64,000 bases of DNA from Limnohabitans sp. (GTDB taxonomy: Bacteria; Bacteroidota; Bacteroidia; Flavobacteriales; Flavobacteriaceae). The notes beneath the pieces were generated by a model, which was not told where the DNA came from, searched no databases, and was given only the letters and a program-made list of their open reading frames with translations. The translations under genes and the position numbers were made by a program. Shown here one piece after another: positions 48,801 to 57,078 of the stretch. Numbering within the stretch: position 1 is the first letter of the stretch; every line of letters starts with the position of its first letter. The DNA is taken from positions 1 through 64,000 of the forward strand of contig JASGCW010000005.1 of NCBI GenBank assembly GCA_030053945.1, written 5' to 3'.

Positions 48801-48963
48801 CGTGTGTACGAAGAAAAACAGGTCTTCTAACTGGACACTGTCCAGCTGCCACCCTACCCTTTTGAACCATATCGACAAACATATGTCGAAGACCTTCAAT
48901 AGGGTCATTGCAACTACAAGTAAGATTGTAGTCTTCTTTTTTAGAATTCGTTAAACTTTTCAT
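45886..48963 (-). CDS. catalase-like heme domain fused to LodA/GoxA-type CTQ-dependent oxidase
   Basis: N-terminal LRTHGIMKGTLTIEDNLP, NVPFFFVDNA, EARMSVYQTSADYR; C-terminal HPGIGIARVGNSQNDFYIGPE, WQGDTAYC, FWPARVPNQILTEADYEI. Confidence 0.8.
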   Translation of the reverse strand: MKSLTNSKKEDYNLTCSCNDPIEGLRHMFVDMVQKGRVAAGQCPVRRPVFLRTHGIMKGTLTIEDNLPEEYKKGMFANSGKHPVYVRYSSDLSDGRPDWESTIGIGIKIFDIPGKKVVSDNGANTADLLLQNVPFFFVDNAAEMCGFTKASLEGWGDEWVAQNAPNTNNLLNKMAKPIRSVFETSLWSVVPFKLGKNEYCKYILQPGTSTFPGEPNIEDPNFLAVDLKKRMELGNATLDIYIQKRPSAKEFGQTYIDEHFPLDKATVIWDEKIAKPVKVATIQLPKQKIDAGDQEIYGDWLAFNIGRVPEENSPVGSIAEARMSVYQTSADYRRKENQQPVEEPTAPGKPEIKNPVCPFPHHKPVPQPKELTKEEIERITHVRIHPGIGIARVGNSQNDFYIGPEVTNPQPTAFGSTRDKSGAIKRQAARFRVYGYDKYGNIVSEIQQSDNTSIEWTVHVANKKAAWYEFNAALDIPATVSLTVPLRNPDVTGGDRQALVIDSGEVSISGIKMNDSSYTLAGNFQGTAVTLGELQTDEMGRLLVLPGFGVSASPSGKPVYNPANPNSFNNAAGWYDDISDGPVHAKVTIGGIDYDADPAWVVAAPPNYAPDLTGWRTLNDLLRDVYTYAGMLNLPKVISFQKHIAPILSRLNELQWVNKGFLSMFGAGAPMNFADPELMKKLSMAPEFSLYPDPYGELRRTIYNSFRSTNSLTVEEGAWPWIYGDAFGYTNPDPSVPPSASTYLKLPQLYDFILTKWVEGDFLNDYSPAAKYTTFDEVPLQEQPDMLDQSAMHFCLADAFHPGCELTWPMRHASMYRAPYRIREREAGAADPTYGSSLDCNTVAAMNGPLFAQGPGDLSRWMAIPWQGDTAYCRSGYDMEYDPYLPTFWPARVPNQILTEADYEILCDVKKSLPIRIAAFHNRPSWLRQLPAQNPAPEQMMYMIQHFGEMGILEAKPRPADMTWLPELLYVENLTQVKEAELKQAQQLFQKDFKTLGAYDRLLAEAGWFSEEQRNEFTTIKRRGN

Positions 48964-49100
48964 TGTTTTTTGTTTGTTTGTTTTAAATAAAAGGTTTGTT
49001 TAGACCTCTTGCTAATATAATAAATTTAACCCAAATACCACATTAGATTTGTTTCATAACGAAGTCTAATGTAGAATTTGGGTTTAAAGTAAATGTTTGA

Positions 49101-50531
49101 CTAATTATGTCCTCTTAAATGTCTAGTACGGAATTTATGAGTCTTGCTAAAATTGTTTTCAGCAGCATTTTTACTATCTTTCTTAACTGAAGCTTTATAA
49201 TTACTCATCGATTTGAATGCCATTACCATATCGTAATCCATAGCTACTTGTCCTGGGTCAAATGGTACATCACCATATAAATCTCTGAACCAACGTTTCC
49301 AATCAGAACTACCTGGAGTATATACCTGCAAGGTATCACCAGTTGGGAAAGGACCAGGCAATAAGAACGATTTAAAATCATCTTGCGCAGGGCTATGGCA
49401 ACTCATACACGAAGACAATGCTAGGTTTTTATAGACTTGTTTGGTATTTATATCCACAGCTACTTGTGCAACAGCACCATCATTCGGGCCACTCAAACGA
49501 CCACCCCAGCCTAAGGTTTCTTTACTATAATATGGAGCCAACTTATTAATCACGGTTTCATATAATTTTGGATATGGTGGCGTAAGAGGGCTATTTACAT
49601 CTGGATCATCTCCCCACATCGCTCCTAGTGGCACCATCTTATCCCACCAAGTTCCAGGAGCATCTTTGTCGTAAACAAAAGTTGAAAATACCCAGCCTGT
49701 TTTAGGTGCTGTTTTAGAATCTTTTACGATTACATCCATTTGAAAAAAGCTAACATCTCTCATTTGATACCCTTTTCTTGGGTTTTCTCCTGTAGCAATA
49801 GTATCATAAATTTGAAGCTTTTGGGCTCCTTTCATCACAGACCAATAGTTCTTATCCTCTTGATTAACGCTTTCACCTGTTTTTGCATTAATATTCGAGA
49901 AAGCTAACTTTACAATAATACTACCTTCTTTAAATTGTGCCGCATTGTCAATCAAATTAGGTTTTTCACCTGTTTTCCCCCAAATTTGCCCAACAGTATA
50001 AGCAGCGACTGAATCATATAATACCACTGCATAACCTGCTTCATTTACTTTTAGTGTTTTGAACATATTCGCAGGATTGCTATTTCCTAGGTAAGCTCCT
50101 AAAATAGCTTCTCTGTCTTGCCCCATCCAAGGTTCGTGAAACCATCCATATTTTGCCGCATTCCATTGTTTATTATTTTCAAAGAAAGGTTTAACATTAG
50201 ACGCAACGGTTTTCTTTAAGGCTTCCATATATTGAAAAACATTTTTTTCAGAAATAGGTTGCCCTTTTAATGCTTGTTGCCAACTTGGGTTTACAGGCGA
50301 AGTTACATTCGTAGGATAATCATGACTTAGTACAAACAAAGGCGCATCATACTGTTGCTTACTAGGTACTGAATCTCTGTGATTTTGAAAAGCACCTGAA
50401 TCGTTATCATTTACACTATTTAGCGCAATTTCTTGGTTTGTACTTTTATCTCCTTCTTTCTTACAGCTAAATACTGTCAAAGAAAAACAGGCTACCAATG
50501 CTGCTGTTTTAAATTTGTAATTAAGTCTCAT
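49101..50531 (-). CDS. c-type cytochrome lipoprotein
   Basis: lipobox FSLTVFSCKK; heme motif CMSCH. Confidence 0.75.
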   Translation of the reverse strand: MRLNYKFKTAALVACFSLTVFSCKKEGDKSTNQEIALNSVNDNDSGAFQNHRDSVPSKQQYDAPLFVLSHDYPTNVTSPVNPSWQQALKGQPISEKNVFQYMEALKKTVASNVKPFFENNKQWNAAKYGWFHEPWMGQDREAILGAYLGNSNPANMFKTLKVNEAGYAVVLYDSVAAYTVGQIWGKTGEKPNLIDNAAQFKEGSIIVKLAFSNINAKTGESVNQEDKNYWSVMKGAQKLQIYDTIATGENPRKGYQMRDVSFFQMDVIVKDSKTAPKTGWVFSTFVYDKDAPGTWWDKMVPLGAMWGDDPDVNSPLTPPYPKLYETVINKLAPYYSKETLGWGGRLSGPNDGAVAQVAVDINTKQVYKNLALSSCMSCHSPAQDDFKSFLLPGPFPTGDTLQVYTPGSSDWKRWFRDLYGDVPFDPGQVAMDYDMVMAFKSMSNYKASVKKDSKNAAENNFSKTHKFRTRHLRGHN

Positions 50532-50657
50532 AGTTTTTTGTTTTGTATCCTACTCGTATGGCTTTTCGATTTCGCCCCGTTTATTTGAGTGATGTCTGGT
50601 CTTCACTAAAAATTTAGATAGTATTTCTATTTTACCCTAAAATTACTTTTATAACAT

Positions 50658-50722
50658 AAAGAGCTTTATATTTTTATCATAAAGCGGCTTTTTTTAGCAA
50701 CAAAGTGGCTTATTTTTAGCAC
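50658..50722. promoter_or_regulatory. three tandem ~21-23-bp repeats upstream of cytochrome/LodA/LodB operon
   Basis: minus strand TGCTAAAAATAAGCCACTTTGT / TGCTAAAAAAAGCCGCTTTAT / GATAAAAATATAAAGCTCTTTAT. Confidence 0.5.
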
Positions 50723-50964
50723 GAAAAATATATTGGCTCATTTTGATATCCCCCCGCGATTTAGCTAAGAATTTAGATTGTTGTAACTATTCAGCCTACA
50801 AACAATCATTCTTTTTGCCATACGAATAAAGTAATAGCTAAGTAGTTACAAAAAAGAAACCATTAAAGTACTAAGTGAATTAAGCTCATGTAATACTTAA
50901 CACATTACCCCCTTAACTCACTGAATACCTAAATGGTTAAAAAAATATCTTAGTTATTTAACTG

Positions 50965-52494
50965 TTAGCAGTCTATTAAAGAGATTGCAACTGATAATTT
51001 CATTAGTTTCAAATTAGATACTGCTTTGACAAGCAATTGTAAATCGGGATCATCGCCACTTGAAATTACTATTCCTCTTACAGATTGTCCGTTTTTACAT
51101 AATTGATTTTGTGTCCATCCCATAAAACGTAAAATTTTACCTATGCACTCATTGTTATCATCTCGTTTAAATTCTATAACAACAAAATCGCCATTTTTAT
51201 CAACAGCTAATACATCTATAACTCCCACAGAGTTTGTATCGTATTGTCCTAATTGTGCATCTTGTTTTTGCGGATCAAAGTAAGTTAAATTAGGTAGAAA
51301 TTTATCTTTATTTCTATTTAGCAAAAATCTATTGATTTCGAGTTCTTCCATATTTATTTGATTTTGAATCGGTTCTTCAACACTAGTAAATTCTTTTACT
51401 CTTTCGTATTTATCAAGATACGTTGGAGCTAAATCTGAGACCTTATTATTATCACTTGATTTTGTAGCTTCAGAGTCTATTTCTGCGTCACTTTCATCCT
51501 CACTTTCATCTTCAAAAACAGGTTCTTCGTGTGTCTTTTCTTGAGTTTGAAAATCATTTGAGCTACTCTCCTCTTTTACAAAATCTTTCTCTAAATGGAA
51601 TGGCTCTATTATTTCTGAATCTTTTAAAAGTGTTGTGGTAAACAGCTTCTTATCATCTTGTCTATCATCTGCATCTTGTAAAAAACTTGAAGCTTTATTA
51701 ATCTCTTGAGGTACCTCTTGCTCTTCTTGTGAATTATTAAAATAGCTTTCTACAGAATTTACTTCGGTTTCTTTTTCAACCTCATCAAAAGCTACATAGG
51801 TAGGATGTTGCTGATTCAAAATTTCTAAATCTGTTCTATTGGTATCATTAAGTAATTTCAAAAAGCTATACCCATCTAACTTTGATGCAGCTAATTCTTC
51901 CAACTGCTTTTTAACCTTTAACAATTTGAAGTTATTTTCTACATAATTTGCAAGTCCAGTTTTTTCAGAAAATTCTTGATCCTTTAAAATTTTCTTTAAG
52001 AATAATTCTTGTTGGTTAAAAACTGGAAGAAACACATCTGGAAAAAATATACTTAAAAGTTTAGGAATGACTGTTTTGTCTGTAGCCATACCATCTATAT
52101 CCTTTGTAAGAAGCACAACTGTTTCTAAATCGGTTGAGATATCACCATCAGCATTATACGCCTTTGTCTTATCTAACCAGATAATTTTTTGAAATAATGC
52201 TTTTATTTTTGAAAATTCATATTCTTCTCCAAATTTATTGAATAAACCACCTGTTATATCCCCTAGAATTTTTGTAGTGTTTTCAAGATCATACTCAAAA
52301 CAGCCTTCTGAATTACCATATTTTTTAAAATAATCTTCTACTGTTAGACCAATTATTTTACCCAGACTATACGTTTGAATAAAATTTTCTCTAACTTTTT
52401 CAATTTCTTTTTTATCTACATCAGATAAAATAGAGTCATTTATTCTATTTAATAATTGCTCTATCTGTTCGTCAAAAATGGTAATTACACTCAT
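50965..52494 (-). CDS. protein with C-terminal NucS-like PD-(D/E)XK endonuclease domain
   Basis: GVIDVLAVDKNGDFVVIEFKRD; acidic low-complexity linker. Confidence 0.7.
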   Translation of the reverse strand: MSVITIFDEQIEQLLNRINDSILSDVDKKEIEKVRENFIQTYSLGKIIGLTVEDYFKKYGNSEGCFEYDLENTTKILGDITGGLFNKFGEEYEFSKIKALFQKIIWLDKTKAYNADGDISTDLETVVLLTKDIDGMATDKTVIPKLLSIFFPDVFLPVFNQQELFLKKILKDQEFSEKTGLANYVENNFKLLKVKKQLEELAASKLDGYSFLKLLNDTNRTDLEILNQQHPTYVAFDEVEKETEVNSVESYFNNSQEEQEVPQEINKASSFLQDADDRQDDKKLFTTTLLKDSEIIEPFHLEKDFVKEESSSNDFQTQEKTHEEPVFEDESEDESDAEIDSEATKSSDNNKVSDLAPTYLDKYERVKEFTSVEEPIQNQINMEELEINRFLLNRNKDKFLPNLTYFDPQKQDAQLGQYDTNSVGVIDVLAVDKNGDFVVIEFKRDDNNECIGKILRFMGWTQNQLCKNGQSVRGIVISSGDDPDLQLLVKAVSNLKLMKLSVAISLIDC

Positions 52495-52812
52495 ATTTCT
52501 AGTTTGTTTCAGATTAGACTGAATTTAAAATTTGATAAAATTTATTTTTACAGAAACAATGTTTTTGTCAACATTCTAAATATAAAAAAAATATTTTAAT
52601 TAACTAGAACTATTTAAAAAAGAGCTTATTAGTATCACAAAAAAATAATTAAATGCGCTAAAATCAGAGTTATTATTCCGTTTATTTTATTGACTTGATA
52701 ATAATTTAAAAGAAATATTCCCAAAGCTTCGGGACAAAAAAATAAATTCAAAACCATAATTTGATGATTTGACAGCGAAGTTTAGTTCATACTTCTCTCT
52801 AAAACAAATTAT

Positions 52813-53496
52813 TTATTTATTAAACTTAGCTTTTAGCTCTTCGGCTTTAGCTTTATTCTTCAACTTATTCAAATACAAATCATAAAGTTTATCGAAAGTT
52901 GTTTTAGAATGCCCAATTTCATGTGCTTTTTTGTAGTTCGATTCAGCGTTTTCATATCGTTTAAAATACACATCAATGTATCCTTTTGCTAAGTATCCAT
53001 CAACCTTAGAGAGGGTCATTAATTCAGTAGCATATTTTTGCGCTTTTGTCTCGCTTCCTCCTACAATTCCTGGGAGTTCTATATAAAACATCACTAATGC
53101 CCAACGGGTATTTATATGTTTAGCATCTAGTTTTGCTGATGTTTCAAAAGCATCTTTTACATCATCTATCATCCCTAAAGCTTTAAACTTATTGACAGAC
53201 TTAGCTTTCATACCTAATGCGCCACCATATTTAAACCAATAATCGGCATTTTTTGGAAACATAGTTATGAGTTTATTCCCATATTTTATGGCATCATCCC
53301 AATTTTGAGTATGAAAAGCTACTTCACCCAACTTATCAATAGCATCAACATTTTTAGGATTTTCCTTATAGGCTAATTCAAAAAAAGGTTTGGCTTGAGC
53401 GTATTTATTTTGCTCTATTAGCTTTACTCCTTTATCAAAATTAGATTGGGAATAAGCAGCAGTAAGAAATAAAAAACTAAATAAAAAATTCTTCAT
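52813..53496 (-). CDS. TPR repeat secreted protein (start reassigned to MKNFLFSF)
   Basis: signal peptide and TPR pattern. Confidence 0.75.
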   Translation of the reverse strand: MKNFLFSFLFLTAAYSQSNFDKGVKLIEQNKYAQAKPFFELAYKENPKNVDAIDKLGEVAFHTQNWDDAIKYGNKLITMFPKNADYWFKYGGALGMKAKSVNKFKALGMIDDVKDAFETSAKLDAKHINTRWALVMFYIELPGIVGGSETKAQKYATELMTLSKVDGYLAKGYIDVYFKRYENAESNYKKAHEIGHSKTTFDKLYDLYLNKLKNKAKAEELKAKFNK

Positions 53497-53497
53497 A

Positions 53498-55735
53498 TTA
53501 CTTAACAAAATTGCTAAAATAACCACATTCATTGATTACATCTTGGTAATATTTTGTATGCGAATATTTATTTTTTAATGTTTTAAATCCGTTGAATGCA
53601 ATATAATCAATTTCATAAGGCTTGAAAGCAGGTGTTTGATAAAAAGCATTACGTTCAATTTTAGTTAATAAATAAACAGCTTTTGCTTTTTGTTCATCAT
53701 TTTTTGCAGCATTTAAAGCTTGTGTATAATATTTTTCAGCGAGTTTATCATTTTGCAACAATCCTTTATAAGTATCACTAATGTAATCTGAGCCATGTTC
53801 ATTTATTATTTTATTTTCATAAAACATTCTAGCATTGCCATAAAAAGTCATATTATAAAAAGCATTAGCTACTAAAATATTATCCATATAATTATCCCCT
53901 CCTTTTGCTATATTATTTTGCAACTCCTCTATCTTTTTCAAGAAAGCAATTTTAGAATATTTAGTTTTTTGAAAAGCGGCGTGTTCACAATCGTGACAAT
54001 CTTTTATGTTTCCATTAAAAGGATTTCCTAACAAGACAAACTCTTTGTTGTCTGATTTTTCCATCTGCACGATAGCTTCTTTTATATTATCAGTGTATGC
54101 TAATTTTATAGCTTTAAATTCATAAATATCATTAAGTGTAACGTCATACAATGATTGTGCTAAAATATCCCATTGTGTATTATGCTTTTCTTCAAAATAA
54201 GCTTGCATTTTTTCTAAACGCGTCTGATTTAAATAAAAATTAAAATCTCTTGAAAACAACTCTGCATAAACTTCATCGCCTTGTTTTTTATACAAAGACG
54301 AAATATATGTCTTGCTCCAGTTAGACAAGAAATTAGATCGCAAGTTTTTTGCAGAATTTCCTTCTTTAGACAATGAATAAATCCATTTTAAAGTTGGCAA
54401 TAACTTCTCTTGTGCAGCAGCATCCATTTTTTTGACAGCAGCAATTTCGTTATAGGCTTTAAAAAGTTTGAACTGTTGTTGTGCTAATTTAGTAGATGGA
54501 ATATTCTTTTCTGCCAAGTCAAAATATTTTGAAGCACTTACATTATTTCCTTTAATCACCTCCAAATATCCAGCTCCTATATTCCATAAATAAGGAGTTC
54601 TTGTATTGTTTGCTTTTGCAATTTGAATAACTAAACTGTACAACTTAGGATTAACCCCTACCTTTTTATCTTTTTTCTCTTTAGAATCAGCATCTTCCCA
54701 CGAAACAGAATTCAACTTATTCTCTTCTATATTTAAAGCTCTGGTAAGCAAATAATCCAAATGTTTATTTGTAGGCTCTAAAGCATACATTTTTTCAATC
54801 GCAGTGGTAGCGTCTGCATAATAACCATACAGTGACCATAATGCTCCCTTTTGAGCGTTAGATTTTGCTAATGCTAAAGCCTGATTAAAATCGGCATCAT
54901 TTTGTGGATGAAAACAATAGGTAGCTACAGTTCTTAAAGTAGGGCAATTATCAAAAACCAATGCATACATGAAATTAGAATTAGCATACATTTTCTTTTT
55001 GTATAACGCTCCTGCTACATACGAAAGCCCTCGATAGTAATTTTCATCTTTAGCAACAGCTGCTTGGGTTTTATTAAAAAAAGTAATCGCCTCACTTCTA
55101 TTCACAGAATAAAAATAGGACTTCATAGTAAGTATCCAATATTTTGATTTTAAAAAAGAATCTTTAGTCAACTGATATATTTTCTCAATACTTTGTGCTT
55201 GTTTGAGAGACATCGAATTCATTGGATCCATTCTATCTGTATCATAATTCCAAGATGCTTTATTATTTGTAAAAGTTTCTAAAGAACGAGCTAAATTGAT
55301 AAATGTAAAAAATTGCTTGTTTTTATTATTCGCAAAATTGACTTGTTTACTCCATTTACTCTTAGTATCTTTTGCAAGTATAGCCTTAGTTATTTGCTTT
55401 ACATCTGTTGCTGCCGAGTCAGAAAAGATATAAAATTTCAACTCTTTTTCGGGAATAGAATTATTTAAGTATTTCTTCCAATCAGCAATTATAGAAGATT
55501 CAAATCGGCGAGAATGTTTTTCATCGTGTGAACTGTACCAATCCTCTTCACTAGCATAAAACATATCAGTACTATAAAAAAGTTGTCTATATGACTCATC
55601 TTGCACATAAGCCTCTGGAGCAAAACTTGAATCTGAAAACCAACCCCAATCGCCATCTGCACATAATGAAAAGGTTGCTGCGACTAATGCAAAAAGGCTA
55701 AAAATTTGCAACGAGGTTTTTGAAAAAATTGTCAT
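53498..55735 (-). CDS. large secreted TPR-like hypothetical protein
   Basis: signal peptide; overlaps both neighbours. Confidence 0.7.
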   Translation of the reverse strand: MTIFSKTSLQIFSLFALVAATFSLCADGDWGWFSDSSFAPEAYVQDESYRQLFYSTDMFYASEEDWYSSHDEKHSRRFESSIIADWKKYLNNSIPEKELKFYIFSDSAATDVKQITKAILAKDTKSKWSKQVNFANNKNKQFFTFINLARSLETFTNNKASWNYDTDRMDPMNSMSLKQAQSIEKIYQLTKDSFLKSKYWILTMKSYFYSVNRSEAITFFNKTQAAVAKDENYYRGLSYVAGALYKKKMYANSNFMYALVFDNCPTLRTVATYCFHPQNDADFNQALALAKSNAQKGALWSLYGYYADATTAIEKMYALEPTNKHLDYLLTRALNIEENKLNSVSWEDADSKEKKDKKVGVNPKLYSLVIQIAKANNTRTPYLWNIGAGYLEVIKGNNVSASKYFDLAEKNIPSTKLAQQQFKLFKAYNEIAAVKKMDAAAQEKLLPTLKWIYSLSKEGNSAKNLRSNFLSNWSKTYISSLYKKQGDEVYAELFSRDFNFYLNQTRLEKMQAYFEEKHNTQWDILAQSLYDVTLNDIYEFKAIKLAYTDNIKEAIVQMEKSDNKEFVLLGNPFNGNIKDCHDCEHAAFQKTKYSKIAFLKKIEELQNNIAKGGDNYMDNILVANAFYNMTFYGNARMFYENKIINEHGSDYISDTYKGLLQNDKLAEKYYTQALNAAKNDEQKAKAVYLLTKIERNAFYQTPAFKPYEIDYIAFNGFKTLKNKYSHTKYYQDVINECGYFSNFVK

Positions 55736-56693
55736 TTGGAAAATCCTTTATATTGTTTGTGTTTAAATCGTAAAAAATTATTTCTTCTGGAGTATAATCT
55801 AATTTATCAGAAAGCAAATCTATCATTTCTTCTAAATCATCATTTTGTATTTGTTCCAATTTGAGTTCATCTCCTTGACTGAAATAAAATCCTTTGAACA
55901 AAATGTTTTTCTTTACATAAACCACATTATCCTCTAATTCAAAATTAGGATTATTTTCAAAATCTTCTACATTTAAATTCGAAATTAGATTCAAAATTTT
56001 GTTATTACTACTATGTACCCACCATGAAAAAATAGGCAATGCTATCTTTAGCTTTAAAGGATATTTTTTTAATGAATAAATATAATTCAAAGCAATTTTT
56101 TTATCATAAATCGAATTACTTTTCTCCTCTGAAGAAAGTTTACCCATATTATAAAACATCAACACACCATAATCTACTGGGGGCACTTTTGTTTGTTCAA
56201 AATATTTTATTTGATGCAATCGTATAGTGGTTGAAAGTTTTTTTACACAATCTTTTTTTACTAAACTTAAAAACTGCATATACTTTTCACGACTTTCTAA
56301 CGACCAATCACAATCTATTTGAATTTCTTTAGAATGAAAATTATTAGCCTTATCAATCTGATTGATTAGAAGCAAAACCTTCGCTGTCAAATCTTCTAAA
56401 TCTATTCGCTTAGAGAGAAAAACTTCATTTTTAATAAAAACAACAGGAATAATTTCTTGAGAAACTTTTTTAGCAACAAAATGAATAGGAGCAACTGGAA
56501 AAGGCTGATTATTTTGCAATGTCACATCAAAATAACGAACATAGATTTTATTTACTTCATTAGAAGTCAAAGCTTCGTTTTCTTCCTTTGACAAACTAAA
56601 TTTTGTTTTCCAATTGTAAAAAGACACCGCTGGATTTTTCTCTTCGGTACACGAAAAAAAGAAAATAGATAATAGCAACAATAATCTACGCAT
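55698..56693 (-). CDS. lipoprotein, hypothetical, possibly TIM-barrel-like
   Basis: lipobox LLSIFFFSC; 331-aa ORF; overlaps next gene. Confidence 0.65.
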   Translation of the reverse strand: MRRLLLLLSIFFFSCTEEKNPAVSFYNWKTKFSLSKEENEALTSNEVNKIYVRYFDVTLQNNQPFPVAPIHFVAKKVSQEIIPVVFIKNEVFLSKRIDLEDLTAKVLLLINQIDKANNFHSKEIQIDCDWSLESREKYMQFLSLVKKDCVKKLSTTIRLHQIKYFEQTKVPPVDYGVLMFYNMGKLSSEEKSNSIYDKKIALNYIYSLKKYPLKLKIALPIFSWWVHSSNNKILNLISNLNVEDFENNPNFELEDNVVYVKKNILFKGFYFSQGDELKLEQIQNDDLEEMIDLLSDKLDYTPEEIIFYDLNTNNIKDFPNDNFFKNLVANF

Positions 56694-56698
56694 ACCAT

Positions 56699-56980
56699 CT
56701 ATTTCTTTTCAGATTGATTATTAGTTTTTTCGTCCAGCTCAGGTGTGGCCGAAATATTAGATAGAAAACTAATTGTCCCTGAATTTTTATATTTTCTTGT
56801 TGCCCATACAACACCTATTATCAAACCTAAAACTGACAATAAAATCCATAGTATTAACCCAAAAGTGTTTGGTAAATTATAATACACTCCGAATCCTAAT
56901 GCTGTTCCAATGAACAATGGAGAGAGCATTATTTGAAACCACCCTACCAACTCAAAGATTCCACCAATAAATTTAAACAT
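56699..56980 (-). CDS. small membrane protein, hypothetical
   Basis: 93-aa ORF with two to three hydrophobic segments. Confidence 0.65.
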   Translation of the reverse strand: MFKFIGGIFELVGWFQIMLSPLFIGTALGFGVYYNLPNTFGLILWILLSVLGLIIGVVWATRKYKNSGTISFLSNISATPELDEKTNNQSEKK

Positions 56981-57023
56981 ATTTTATTTTTGTTTGATTA
57001 GTAAATATACCCAATTTAACAGA

Positions 57024-57053
57024 AAAACCGAACTCAAAATTGAGTTCGGTTTT
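57024..57053. terminator. hairpin terminator downstream of S46 peptidase
   Basis: AAAACCGAACTCA-AAAT-TGAGTTCGGTTTT. Confidence 0.8.
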
Positions 57054-57078
57054 ATAGTTCTGATACTTTATAAGTAAA

